From: Chloroflexota bacterium
Lineage (GTDB): Bacteria; Chloroflexota; Anaerolineae; Aggregatilineales; Phototrophicaceae
Assembly: GCA_020161935.1 (NCBI GenBank)
Contig: JAIUNI010000011.1
Span: forward strand, 1-64,000
Direction: 5' to 3'
Length of the DNA: 64,000 nucleotides
Under the pieces are notes generated by a model that worked only from the letters and a program-made list of their open reading frames with translations, made no database searches and was not told the origin of the DNA. How positions within the stretch are numbered: position 1 is the stretch's first letter; each line of letters opens with the position of its first letter. Position numbers and translations under genes: made by a program. Positions 23,786 through 32,771 of this stretch are shown piece after piece.

Positions 23786-25291
23786 ATGAACGATGAAACA
23801 CGTCGGGCGCTGCGCCAACTGCTGCCGCCCCTCAAGACACTCGCCGGAATGGCCGAACGGGCTTACCAGACCGAGATGCACAACGGCACGGGCAATATGG
23901 CGGTCAAGAGCTACCGCAACTTGCACACCCGCATCGCCGCCCTGCTGCCAGAAGACAGTTACATCACGGACGCGCTGGCACTCGACCTCGGTGATGACGC
24001 GGACGACGCGGCAAAGGTAGCACAGGTTTACCTTGCCACCAGCCAGCTCGTCCCCTACTTAGACGGAATGCTGCGCGAGTCGTATCCGCAGCCGCCGGAA
24101 CCACCGGTGCCGCATCTCGTGGACGCAATCGGGGAGCCGTTCGTACCCCCCGTGCCGCCGGTTCCCCCTGTGCCGCCGATGTGGGAAAACCACGCCGAGC
24201 CGCACAGTGAAGAACAGCAGCATCGCTACCAGCAGCAGCCACCGCCCCGCCCCGGCAGTGGTGATATGGACGAGATCAAGAACTTGGGTTTTGAACTGCG
24301 CGACCGTATTCTTGCTGCAACGCAGGGTGCGCTGCGACGGGCGCTGGACGAAATCGACGTGAACATTGACCGCAACTTCGGCAATTGGATGAGCGACAAG
24401 GACAAGCCGAAGCGCAAACGCCGCATCGTCATCACCTCGTCCGAAGGCTCGCTGGAAGACAGCGACCTTGAAGGGGTGAACCTGAGCGGACAGGATTTAA
24501 GCGGGCGCAATATGGCTTCCGCGAATCTGGGCGAGGCCATCCTGAACCACGCCAACCTGACGGCTGCTAACCTCTCCGACGCGCACTTGGGTGAGGCGCA
24601 AATTGTGGGCGCGAACTTGATGGGTGCAAACCTCAACGGCGCGTTCTTGCAAGAAGCCGTGCTGAACCAGTCGAATTTGCAGGGCGCGAACTTCAACGAT
24701 GCCGTACTGGATGAAGCCGAACTCGTCGGATGCAGCGCGGAAGGCGCGAACTTTAACAGCGCGAGCTTGAGCGAAGCCATCTTCAACCAGTCCAACCTGC
24801 AAGGCGCGAACTTCAATGACGCGAATATGTCCGAGGTTCAGCTTATCGGTGTGACGGCGGACGGCGCGGTGTTCAACAGTGCCAACCTTGAAGAAGCCAA
24901 GTTCCATCAGGCCGTATTGAACGGCGCGAACTTTAACGATGCCAACCTTGAAGAAGCCGAGATGAGCAACATTCAGGCTTCCGGCGCGAACTTCAACAGC
25001 GCCAACCTTGAGGAAGCGCATTTGAATCAAGCCAACCTTGAAGGGGCAAACTTCCGCGATGCCAACCTGCGCGATGCCGACCTGACCAACGCGAACCTCC
25101 ATAAGGCTGACCTGCGCGGCGCGGATTTGCGCGATGCCAAACTGCGGATGGCGAACCTCAAGGAAGCCAAAATCGGCGACACCAACATTCGCGATACCGA
25201 CTTCACCGGCGCGATCCTGCCGGACGGTTCGCCTTACTCACCGGGGGTTGACCTCTCGCGGTTCGGCTTCCTCGGCAGAGCATCCCGATAA
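23786..25291 (+). CDS. Pentapeptide-repeat protein
   Basis: 501 residues. Residues 1-100 are helical (RALRQLLPPLKTLAGMAERAYQ), 103-150 are proline-rich, and about 160-205 form a helical segment (DEIKNLGFELRDRILAATQGALRRALDEIDVNID). A short basic stretch KPKRKRRIV leads to some fifty A(N/D)LxX pentapeptides (about 218-490), which fold as a right-handed quadrilateral beta-helix. Part of this region has an exact 40-residue supra-repeat. There is no signal peptide. It is the last gene of the sigma factor operon and is closed by a terminator. The function is unknown; DNA mimicry as in MfpA is possible but unsupported. Confidence 0.88.
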   Translation: MNDETRRALRQLLPPLKTLAGMAERAYQTEMHNGTGNMAVKSYRNLHTRIAALLPEDSYITDALALDLGDDADDAAKVAQVYLATSQLVPYLDGMLRESYPQPPEPPVPHLVDAIGEPFVPPVPPVPPVPPMWENHAEPHSEEQQHRYQQQPPPRPGSGDMDEIKNLGFELRDRILAATQGALRRALDEIDVNIDRNFGNWMSDKDKPKRKRRIVITSSEGSLEDSDLEGVNLSGQDLSGRNMASANLGEAILNHANLTAANLSDAHLGEAQIVGANLMGANLNGAFLQEAVLNQSNLQGANFNDAVLDEAELVGCSAEGANFNSASLSEAIFNQSNLQGANFNDANMSEVQLIGVTADGAVFNSANLEEAKFHQAVLNGANFNDANLEEAEMSNIQASGANFNSANLEEAHLNQANLEGANFRDANLRDADLTNANLHKADLRGADLRDAKLRMANLKEAKIGDTNIRDTDFTGAILPDGSPYSPGVDLSRFGFLGRASR

Positions 25292-25317
25292 ACACAAACC
25301 TTCAGCAGAAGGGTACC

Positions 25318-25348
25318 AACAGGGGCGGCGATGGCTAGCCCCTGTTTT
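25318..25348. terminator. Bidirectional terminator after the pentapeptide gene
   Basis: AACAGGGGC and GCCCCTGTT form a 9-bp stem around 11 nt, followed by TTTT. It sits between convergent genes and touches the stop codon of the downstream membrane protein gene. Confidence 0.75.
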
Positions 25349-27755
25349 ATTGTTCGTCGTAGGCGGGCTGCCCGCTGCACAAACGGCTGTAGATGCTGCC
25401 GTCGTTGGGGTCGTAAGCCGCGTAATACAACACGTACCGTTCAGACACATCCAAGTCGTCGTAGGTCGTGTACTGCGGCGGGCTGAGTTTAAAGAAGCGA
25501 TCTAAGATTTTTAACATCGCCTCATCTTGCTTTTGTACATAAAAAGCGTGGTCAACACCGCAGTCTAGTTTTTTCAAGTAGTTCGGCAGCACATTCCGCG
25601 ACAGCATCGTATCCGCTTCTATATCATCCCGCCAGACGCGCAGCACACCGTTCACCTCAATCGCATTAAACTCAGGGGTGCTGAAGACGTGTACCTGTGT
25701 ATTGGGCGGGAACTCAAGTGAGCGCCACGCCGCATCATAGCCGTCCGGCCCAGCCTGAGCGAGGCGGAAAGCAGAATTATATTCGGGGAGGTGCTGATTG
25801 AAGTAAAAGTTAGTCTGGTAGAGCGCCAGCGCAACGCCAAGCACCATCATCGCGCCAGTTTGCCATCGCGCCCACCAGATAAGCAGCGGAACGCCGTAAC
25901 GAATGCCCACTGCTGCCAGCAGCACCAGCGCTGGAAACACAACCAGAAAGCGTGTCGAGCTAATGCTATTCTTCATCATGCTGTTGGCGAGCGAGGTGAG
26001 AATAACGAGTATTAGGATGAGCAGCGGGCCGGGCTTACGCCAGTAGTAGCAGGCAATTCCCAATCCAACAATCACTGCAATTTGCATCCCGCTTAACAGG
26101 AGCGAAGTGGTCTTAGAGTAGAAAAGGGTATAGTCGATCCAATAGAAGTATAGGCCAAAAGCCGGAATAATATGCTGCGTAATATGATCGCTCAAACCTG
26201 TCGGAGAAAACAGTAAATTATGCCAGTACTCTGCCCCCAGCCCCAAGCCGCTGTCTACCAAGCGCGGCAAAATCGGGCGCTGTATTCCCATCAACGTCAG
26301 GTATATGGGTATACCGATGATGAACGCCGCGATCAGCATCACCACTACATTAGGGCGCAGCCGCTGGAAGCGCGACAGGAATACACGCCACCTTGGTAAG
26401 TACGGGGGTTGATCCGCAATACGCGCGAACACCGTAACACCTACGAGCCACACAATCGCCGCCGGAAGCAACAGCAACCGCCCACCCTCATAGAAATATT
26501 GGGTGAAGCCCAATAGGATACCCGAAAGTACAAAATCTGAACGCCGCCGTGTCATTAAGGCTCGGCTCAAAAAAGCGAACACCGCCGTTCCAACCAGCGG
26601 GTCGGCGATGTTATTCAAACCAATTCGGCTGAAATGGATATGCGGCGGAAATGTCGCCAACAGCAGCGCCGCCAGCAAAGCCGTTTTCCGGTCAAACAAG
26701 TTTTGAGCCAGCATATACAGCGCCGGAACAGCCAGTGTGCCAACTACCGCGCTCGCTGCCCGAAACCCGACCATATTGCGACCGAGTAGCTCGATCATCA
26801 ACGATTGCCAGTAAGGGTAAATCTGTGGGAAGGCAGCAATACGACTAAAAGGTTGCAACAACCCGTAGAACGGCAGCCGTTCCTCATAAATGGCAGCCGA
26901 GATAAACGAGCGCTCGTCCACCAAAAAGCGCATCGCTGTATCCAGATGCCACACGCGAACAACCAGCGCCAGCAGGGTAATAAGCGCCAGCGGCCAGAGT
27001 GCCCGCCAGCGCACACGCCAGCTCACCGTCGCTTGTGCAGCCTGCAACCGATCCCCGCTGAGGCCAATCCACAGCAGCACGACCGCCCCAACCAGCAGCA
27101 CGAATTGAACATGCAGCGAGGTTTGGCTAATGAGATCTGACTTCATGACCCCCATATTAATCAACGTCAAGATCACCATAAGCAGTAAACCGACGAAAAA
27201 CGCGGCAGGTACACGGACGCGGCGCAGGAAGAAATGGAGCGAAGATGTAAAACCAGATGGAGATGTTTCTGGCAGCACATAGGCCAGCGTGACTTCAGGA
27301 ATCGACGGATGGTATGACTGCAATAAAAGTGCCGCCCAAACGGCAACCAAACTTAAACCCAATGACGCAGCAGCCCACGCAATCACATCTTCGTTAGAAC
27401 GCGCATCCCAGAAAAGTATGACGCTCCCCAGCGCAAAGAATGAGCCTAGCCACCCTAAAATTTTGGCCGTCCAAATAGGATATTTTCGAAGCGGTTGTGC
27501 GGATGACTGGCTCAAACGGCGCAGCGCCACTAACCCTTTCTCGATTGAATCTGCAAACTTAAACATCAGGTAAAGGATACCCGCTAAAACCATCAGCATG
27601 AAAATAACTGCCGAAAGTTCCGGCCCGCCACTCGTCATGATGATGAGCAAACCGGCAACAAATAATGTCACACCCAAATAAAATATCCAGCGCAGTGAGG
27701 ATTGCATGAAGCGGGTTCGCTGAGGAGGTGGGGAGTCGGGTTTGGGTTCAGCCAT
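25347..27755 (-). CDS. Glycosyltransferase family 39-like membrane protein, paralogue A
   Basis: About 802 residues from the ATG at 27755, which lies 14 nt after the upstream paralogue's stop; the longer frame starts within that gene. A soluble N-terminus is followed by many membrane segments and the GT-C fold motif with an acidic first loop (RVWHLDTAMRFLVDERSFISAAIYEERLPFYGLLQPFSRIAAFPQIYPYWQ), and LFDRKTALLAALLLATFPPHIHFSRIGLNN. The C-terminal 250 residues are a periplasmic or extracellular tail. Such PMT/ArnT-like proteins transfer sugars from a polyprenyl carrier. The last 70 residues are identical to those of paralogue B. Confidence 0.8.
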   Translation of the reverse strand: MAEPKPDSPPPQRTRFMQSSLRWIFYLGVTLFVAGLLIIMTSGGPELSAVIFMLMVLAGILYLMFKFADSIEKGLVALRRLSQSSAQPLRKYPIWTAKILGWLGSFFALGSVILFWDARSNEDVIAWAAASLGLSLVAVWAALLLQSYHPSIPEVTLAYVLPETSPSGFTSSLHFFLRRVRVPAAFFVGLLLMVILTLINMGVMKSDLISQTSLHVQFVLLVGAVVLLWIGLSGDRLQAAQATVSWRVRWRALWPLALITLLALVVRVWHLDTAMRFLVDERSFISAAIYEERLPFYGLLQPFSRIAAFPQIYPYWQSLMIELLGRNMVGFRAASAVVGTLAVPALYMLAQNLFDRKTALLAALLLATFPPHIHFSRIGLNNIADPLVGTAVFAFLSRALMTRRRSDFVLSGILLGFTQYFYEGGRLLLLPAAIVWLVGVTVFARIADQPPYLPRWRVFLSRFQRLRPNVVVMLIAAFIIGIPIYLTLMGIQRPILPRLVDSGLGLGAEYWHNLLFSPTGLSDHITQHIIPAFGLYFYWIDYTLFYSKTTSLLLSGMQIAVIVGLGIACYYWRKPGPLLILILVILTSLANSMMKNSISSTRFLVVFPALVLLAAVGIRYGVPLLIWWARWQTGAMMVLGVALALYQTNFYFNQHLPEYNSAFRLAQAGPDGYDAAWRSLEFPPNTQVHVFSTPEFNAIEVNGVLRVWRDDIEADTMLSRNVLPNYLKKLDCGVDHAFYVQKQDEAMLKILDRFFKLSPPQYTTYDDLDVSERYVLYYAAYDPNDGSIYSRLCSGQPAYDEQ
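25353..25562. repeat. Near-identical 210-bp direct repeat, copy 1 (3' end of paralogue A)
   Basis: Matches 27773-27982 with 4 differences in 210 positions, all silent, while the rest of the two genes has diverged strongly. It encodes the shared C-terminal 70 residues. Confidence 0.9.
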
Positions 27756-27769
27756 AATGTTATAGAATA

Positions 27770-30343
27770 TTATTCGTCGTAGGCGGGCTGCCCGCTGCAC
27801 AAACGGCTGTAGATGCTGCCGTCGTTGGGGTCGTAAGCCGCGTAATACAACACATACCGTTCAGATACATCCAAGTCGTCGTAGGTCGTGTACTGCGGCG
27901 GGCTGAGTTTAAAGAAGCGATCTAAGATTTTTAACATCGCCTCGTCTTGCTTTTGTACGTAAAAAGCGTGGTCAACACCGCACGCGAGTTCTTTGAGATA
28001 GCTGGGGATAACCCGATCCGGCACCATTGAGTCTACGGAAATATCACTCCGCCACACCCAGATCAACCCTTCGGCTTCAATCTGGTTAAAAACCGGCTTG
28101 CTAACTAAATGAACTTGCGTATTCAGCGGGAAGTTAATCGAGCGATAAGCGGCATCATAGCCATCCGGTGCGCCGTTCGCATGGCGGAATGCCTGACCAA
28201 ATTCAGGCAAATGCACATTGAAATAGAAGTTAGTTTGATACAAAGCCAGCACAATACCGATCACAGCCATCGCCCGAAGTTGCCACTTTTCCCGCCGCAC
28301 GAATATCGGCACGATGTAGCGAATACCCACCGCCGCCACGAGTGCCAGCGCCGGGAACACCATCACAAAACGCGGTGAGCCAGTGCTGTCTTTCATCAGA
28401 CTGTTGCCCATCGCCGTCGCTAAAACCCAGATGATGAGCAGCATCATGCTCGGTTTGCGCCAATGAAAGCAGGCTACCGCAAAACCCAACATCACCACAA
28501 TGAGCGTTCCGGTCAGGAGTAGGGCGGTCGTCTGAGAGTAAAAGAGCGTACTATCCCGCTGGTAAAAGTAGACCGAGAAAGCCGGTATCACATGCTCGTT
28601 GATATGATTAATCAATCCAAATCGCGACAACAACAGGTCTTGCCAGTAATTCGATGTTAACCCCGAACTGTTATCCACCAACCGCGCGAAAAGTGGCCGG
28701 TTGATACCGATCAGCGTGAAGTAGATGGGCGCGGCAATCAACACCAGCCCCGCGAACCACCCGCCCATGCCGGAACGAATCCCCTTCACTCGAGCGCCGA
28801 TATTTTTGAACAGGCTGGACGAAGCACTCTCTTCCGCAGCGGGCATCAAGACGATACAACCAACAATCCACAGCAGGGCAAGCGGCGTATACAGCAGCCG
28901 CCCACCTTCATGAAAGTAATGGGTAAAGCCAAACATGACACCGCTTATCACAAAATCGCGGCGGTCGCCCTTCTGCATTCCCCGTGCCAATAAAGCAAAT
29001 CCAATCGTCGCGAAGAACGGGCTGGCGATTTCACAAATGGCAATCCGGCTGAATTGGAGGTGCGGCGGAAAGGTCGCCAAGATCAAGGCAGCTAATAGGG
29101 CGACTTTGCGGTCAAACAGGGTACGCGCCAGAAAATAGATCGCCGGTATACCCAGTGTGCCGAGTACAGCGCTCGGAATACGCAGCGCGAACAGATTGTT
29201 GCCAAAAATACCGAAGGAAACTGTTTGAAAATAGGGGAAGACATACGGGAAGGCTGAAATACTGCTGAACGGTTGCAGCAGTCCCGTGAACGGATACAGG
29301 CGAATTTCCCGCGTCCCGTCAATAAATGAACGCTCGTCCACCAAGAAGCGCATTCCTATATCAAGCTGCCAGAAACGCAGGACGAACGCGACCACCGTAA
29401 TCAGCGCCAACGGCCAATACGGTAGCAGCCGCGCTCGCCACGACAGCGCGGGTTGAATACTCCGCGACCGGACACCGGTCAGCCCGATCACAACCAATAC
29501 CGTGCCGACGACCAGCACCAGAAATTGAAACTGTACCGTCGCCGCTCGTGCCAGTGACGATTTCAAAAACTGCCCGTTGATCTCGGTGACGACCACCAAC
29601 AGCAGGATTCCCGTAAAGAGTGCTAATCGGGTTCGAGTCCGCTGGAGAAATAAGCTCATGCCCGGTCGCCATCCACGGGCGGCGGAGGCGGGAACGGAAG
29701 CCGTGATCGTCATCCAGAGGCGCGTATACCCTTGTTGGGGGTAAAGCAGCAGCGCCAAAAACACAAACATTACGCTAAAGATAAACATCAATGCCGCTTG
29801 ATCGCGCAGGTTTTCATAGGAACGGATATACCAGAATAAGACCGCGCTCGACACCGCCAAAAATACGGCAATCGAACCCGATCCAAACGACACCAGCGTC
29901 CCCACCCGTGCGCGTAAGGCTTCTAGATAGCCGCTGCTCTGTTGGACGTGTTGTAATCCGTGACCGATCCGCCCCGCTGAAATGAAAAGCAAATAGACCA
30001 CCGAGGCCATCAACACCAGCATGAACGAGGCTGCCGAAAGTTCGGGGTTATCGCCGCTTAAAATAATCAGCAGACAAGCGACAAACATCGTGCCGCCGAT
30101 GTACAGCAGCCAGCGCAGCCTTGACTGCGGCGCGGTTGGTGGGGGAGCAGGGGACACTTCGACAACCGGCGTGTCAAGAGGCTGCGAGCGGGGTGAGGGC
30201 AGTGGCTCCACCTCCGGCGCGGGGCGGTTCGGGTTTCGCAGCCACCAGAACAACACCCCGCCCAGCGTCACCAATACCGCAGGCAGCGCCAGCCAGCGTG
30301 AGCGTCGAATGGTCGATGAGGTTAGCAGTTTCGACTCAGCCAT
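27770..30343 (-). CDS. Glycosyltransferase family 39-like membrane protein, paralogue B
   Basis: 857 residues, same architecture as paralogue A: an N-terminal membrane segment and a proline-rich linker, then paired TM helices, then the GT39-like core (RFWQLDIGMRFLVDERSFIDG, QPFSSISAFPYVFPYFQTVSFGIFGNNLF, LFDRKVALLAALILATFPPHLQFSRIAICEIASP) and about twelve membrane segments before a soluble tail. It precedes paralogue A by 14 nt on the same strand, so the two are co-transcribed. The target polymer is unknown. Confidence 0.8.
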   Translation of the reverse strand: MAESKLLTSSTIRRSRWLALPAVLVTLGGVLFWWLRNPNRPAPEVEPLPSPRSQPLDTPVVEVSPAPPPTAPQSRLRWLLYIGGTMFVACLLIILSGDNPELSAASFMLVLMASVVYLLFISAGRIGHGLQHVQQSSGYLEALRARVGTLVSFGSGSIAVFLAVSSAVLFWYIRSYENLRDQAALMFIFSVMFVFLALLLYPQQGYTRLWMTITASVPASAARGWRPGMSLFLQRTRTRLALFTGILLLVVVTEINGQFLKSSLARAATVQFQFLVLVVGTVLVVIGLTGVRSRSIQPALSWRARLLPYWPLALITVVAFVLRFWQLDIGMRFLVDERSFIDGTREIRLYPFTGLLQPFSSISAFPYVFPYFQTVSFGIFGNNLFALRIPSAVLGTLGIPAIYFLARTLFDRKVALLAALILATFPPHLQFSRIAICEIASPFFATIGFALLARGMQKGDRRDFVISGVMFGFTHYFHEGGRLLYTPLALLWIVGCIVLMPAAEESASSSLFKNIGARVKGIRSGMGGWFAGLVLIAAPIYFTLIGINRPLFARLVDNSSGLTSNYWQDLLLSRFGLINHINEHVIPAFSVYFYQRDSTLFYSQTTALLLTGTLIVVMLGFAVACFHWRKPSMMLLIIWVLATAMGNSLMKDSTGSPRFVMVFPALALVAAVGIRYIVPIFVRREKWQLRAMAVIGIVLALYQTNFYFNVHLPEFGQAFRHANGAPDGYDAAYRSINFPLNTQVHLVSKPVFNQIEAEGLIWVWRSDISVDSMVPDRVIPSYLKELACGVDHAFYVQKQDEAMLKILDRFFKLSPPQYTTYDDLDVSERYVLYYAAYDPNDGSIYSRLCSGQPAYDE
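27773..27982. repeat. Near-identical 210-bp direct repeat, copy 2 (3' end of paralogue B)
   Basis: Partner of 25353-25562, offset 2420 bp, same orientation. The sharp drop in identity beyond position 27982 marks the tract end. Confidence 0.9.
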
Positions 30344-30623
30344 AAATCGTCATCAGTGTGGTTCAAACAGCATATCGTGCTGGAAAAAGTGAAATCCGTT
30401 TCTTTATATGACACGGTTTCCGTCTCAAAAAGGTTCATCCAATCTAGCGTAGCACAGTTTTTGGATCGCGTATGATAGGGATGATTAACAGACACCACCG
30501 CTTCGGTAGCGATGTCCAATATTCCTATTCAGTTGGCTCCGAATGGCATATTGAACGCACCCTACGACAGTGCTATGCTAGGCATCGACGTTAAACTTCA
30601 GTTGAAACCGAGTCGATTCCCAT

Positions 30624-32168
30624 ATGGCTGTACAACCGAATATCCTGTTTATCGTTCTGGACACCATGCGCCGCGACCGACTTTCGATTTACGGCCACGA
30701 CCGCGACACCTCCCCACAACTCGATGCTTTCGCCCAAAACGCCACCCTGTTCGAGCGTGCCGTTTCTGCCGCCCAATGGACGGTGCCGTCCCACGCCTCG
30801 ATGTTTACCGGCGCTTACCCCAGTACCCACGGGCTGACGCAAGCCGACGGTTTGCTGCCCCGTGCCTATCCACTGCTGGCTGAACTCCTGCGCGGCGAGG
30901 GCTACGATACGGTCGCCTTCTGCAATAACCCGCTGGTGGGTGTGCTTAACCACGGCTTGCAGCGCGGCTTCAACCGCTTTTACAACTATGCCAGCGCCGC
31001 ACCCTTTCGCCCGACCGAGCAGCAGCGCAGCCGCCTCCACCGCGAAGCACTGCACCTGTTCCGGCGCTACCTCGCCCGTCCGCTCGGCAACCAATTTGCC
31101 CACTCGGATTTCCTGTTCCGCATGTCGCTGAACCCGCTGTTCGTCCCCTACTGGACGCGCTTGATTAATTACAAGGGCAACACCGCCCACTCGATTGACG
31201 ACCTCATGAATTATTGGCGGCAGCAGTCCGCTGGTGGCAGCGAGAAGCCGCTGTTCGCCTTCTTGAACCTGATGGGTTCGCACATGCCCTACAACCCGCC
31301 GCAGGATACGCTCGACCGTGTTGCGCCGGAAATCCGCCACGACCGCCACACCTACACCTTCATGCGCCGCTTCAACAGCGAGGCTGCCCGCTGGGCCAGC
31401 CCCACCGACCCGCCGCTGCAAGATTGGGAACGCGAAACCCTCAACCACTTCTACGATGCCGAAATCGCCAGTCAGGACGCGCATCTCGGTCGCCTGCTCA
31501 AGTGGCTGAAGGACAGTGACACGCTCGATAACACACTGGTCGTCATCTGCGCTGACCACGGTGAAGGCCACGGCGACCACGAGTTCGTCGGGCATGGCTT
31601 CGTCGTCTATCAAGAGCTGGTGCATGTGCCGCTTATCATCCACTACCCCGAACGTTACCCTTCTGGCAAGCGTGTGCTGAACACGGTTTCCACCCGCCGC
31701 CTGTTCCACAGCGTCTTAGAGGTGGCGAACATCACCCCGCCGAACACCGCCGAGGGTGCGCCTTCGCTGGCGCTCTCGGAATTGGCACACGGGGCAAGTG
31801 ACCCTGAGCAGAATATCGCGATGGCCGAAGCCTTCCCACCGCTGACCTTTCTCAACGTCATCCAGCACCGTAATGCCGCCTCCATTCAACGGCTGCGCTT
31901 GCAAAACACCCGCCGCGCCCTCTACCAAGACCATCACAAACTGGCGGTCGTCGGACAGCAGGTCGAAGGCTTGTTCAACATCGCCACCGACCCCACCGAC
32001 AGTCACAACGTCGCCGCTCAAGAACCCGCCATCCTTAGCGCCACCCGGCGCATCCTCGCCATGCAGGTCAACAAAGCCGAGTCGCAGCGTGTGGAAGCCG
32101 CCAGCAGCACCGCCGAGGTCGATGAATCGGTGGTCGATCACCTCCGCGCGTTGGGGTATATTGAGTAA
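30624..32168 (+). CDS. Sulfatase-fold hydrolase (alkaline phosphatase superfamily)
   Basis: 514 residues, no signal peptide. The N-terminus NILFIVLDTMRRDRLSIYG holds metal-binding aspartates; in the sulfatase signature position the protein reads T53-V-P-S-H instead of C/S-x-P-S-R, so the nucleophile is probably threonine 53, as in phosphoglycerol transferases, and no formylglycine can form. Later metal ligands are in VVICADHGEGHGDHEFVGHG. It may be a phosphodiesterase or phosphotransferase rather than a sulfatase. It follows the two GT39-like genes in the opposite direction, which hints at surface polymer work. No clear ribosome binding site precedes the ATG. Confidence 0.88.
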   Translation: MAVQPNILFIVLDTMRRDRLSIYGHDRDTSPQLDAFAQNATLFERAVSAAQWTVPSHASMFTGAYPSTHGLTQADGLLPRAYPLLAELLRGEGYDTVAFCNNPLVGVLNHGLQRGFNRFYNYASAAPFRPTEQQRSRLHREALHLFRRYLARPLGNQFAHSDFLFRMSLNPLFVPYWTRLINYKGNTAHSIDDLMNYWRQQSAGGSEKPLFAFLNLMGSHMPYNPPQDTLDRVAPEIRHDRHTYTFMRRFNSEAARWASPTDPPLQDWERETLNHFYDAEIASQDAHLGRLLKWLKDSDTLDNTLVVICADHGEGHGDHEFVGHGFVVYQELVHVPLIIHYPERYPSGKRVLNTVSTRRLFHSVLEVANITPPNTAEGAPSLALSELAHGASDPEQNIAMAEAFPPLTFLNVIQHRNAASIQRLRLQNTRRALYQDHHKLAVVGQQVEGLFNIATDPTDSHNVAAQEPAILSATRRILAMQVNKAESQRVEAASSTAEVDESVVDHLRALGYIE

Positions 32169-32226
32169 GCGGCGATTGGTTTCTTGGTGCTATACTAGCC
32201 CCAATAGACGTGTACCGGAGAGACTT

Positions 32227-32562
32227 ATGGCGACCCAAATTAAAGTACCCATCTATCACGGGCTGGTGGATTACCTCGCGAACTTAGCGACACCGCAGCA
32301 AATTCTCGCCTTCAAAATTTCTGAGGACATGCAAGCGCGTCTAGAAGAATTGTTTGAGAAAAACAATGAGGGTGACACCACACCCGAAGAACGCGCGGAA
32401 TTGGATGAGTTCGTTGAGTTCGATCAGCATGTGATGATACTCAAAGCACGGGCAGCGTCGGCTATAAACTCTAAGCCAACTGATGCCAATGGTTGGCCTA
32501 TCGGTTATTTCGACACAACCTATGGTTCGTTTGCAGACAATCCAATTGAACGCGGCGAATAA
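32227..32562 (+). CDS. Antitoxin-like small protein
   Basis: 111 residues. The middle (TTPEERAELDEFVEFDQHVMILKARA) resembles helical proteins seen next to nucleases in cyanobacteria and Chloroflexota, and the C-terminus GWPIGYFDTTYGSFADNPIERGE resembles the WPxGFF...GxxxDxPLxR tail of many type II antitoxins. It lacks a clear adjacent toxin gene. The ATG follows GGAG and the gene lies 58 nt after the sulfatase-like gene on the same strand. It could be an orphan antitoxin or a solo regulator; this is inferred from pattern only. Confidence 0.65.
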   Translation: MATQIKVPIYHGLVDYLANLATPQQILAFKISEDMQARLEELFEKNNEGDTTPEERAELDEFVEFDQHVMILKARAASAINSKPTDANGWPIGYFDTTYGSFADNPIERGE

Positions 32563-32637
32563 CTATTGGTACTTTTATCCCCGTAGCCCAATCGTCGGTT
32601 GACCCATCACCGCCGCTGCGTTAAATTAGCCACAAAT

Positions 32638-32661
32638 CTTGGCGACTTGGCGGTTAATCTT
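32638..32661 (-). repeat. Dispersed repeat, partial copy 3
   Basis: The complement reads AGATTAACCGCCAAGTCGCC and on to AAG, matching the final block of the repeats at 8613 and 20822. Confidence 0.55.
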
Positions 32662-32771
32662 CTGCCTTCGCCTCTCCCATTGTAAGTTGAAAACCTATGT
32701 CCATTCATTGATCGAGTGCCACACGCACTTGAGCATCCTATCGCTTTGCCCACGAGGAACAACCCTGCCGC

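Noticed and set aside
27756..27800. Longer N-terminus of membrane paralogue A
   Set aside because: It would start within paralogue B's coding end; the 14-nt gap before ATG 27755 makes sense for an operon.
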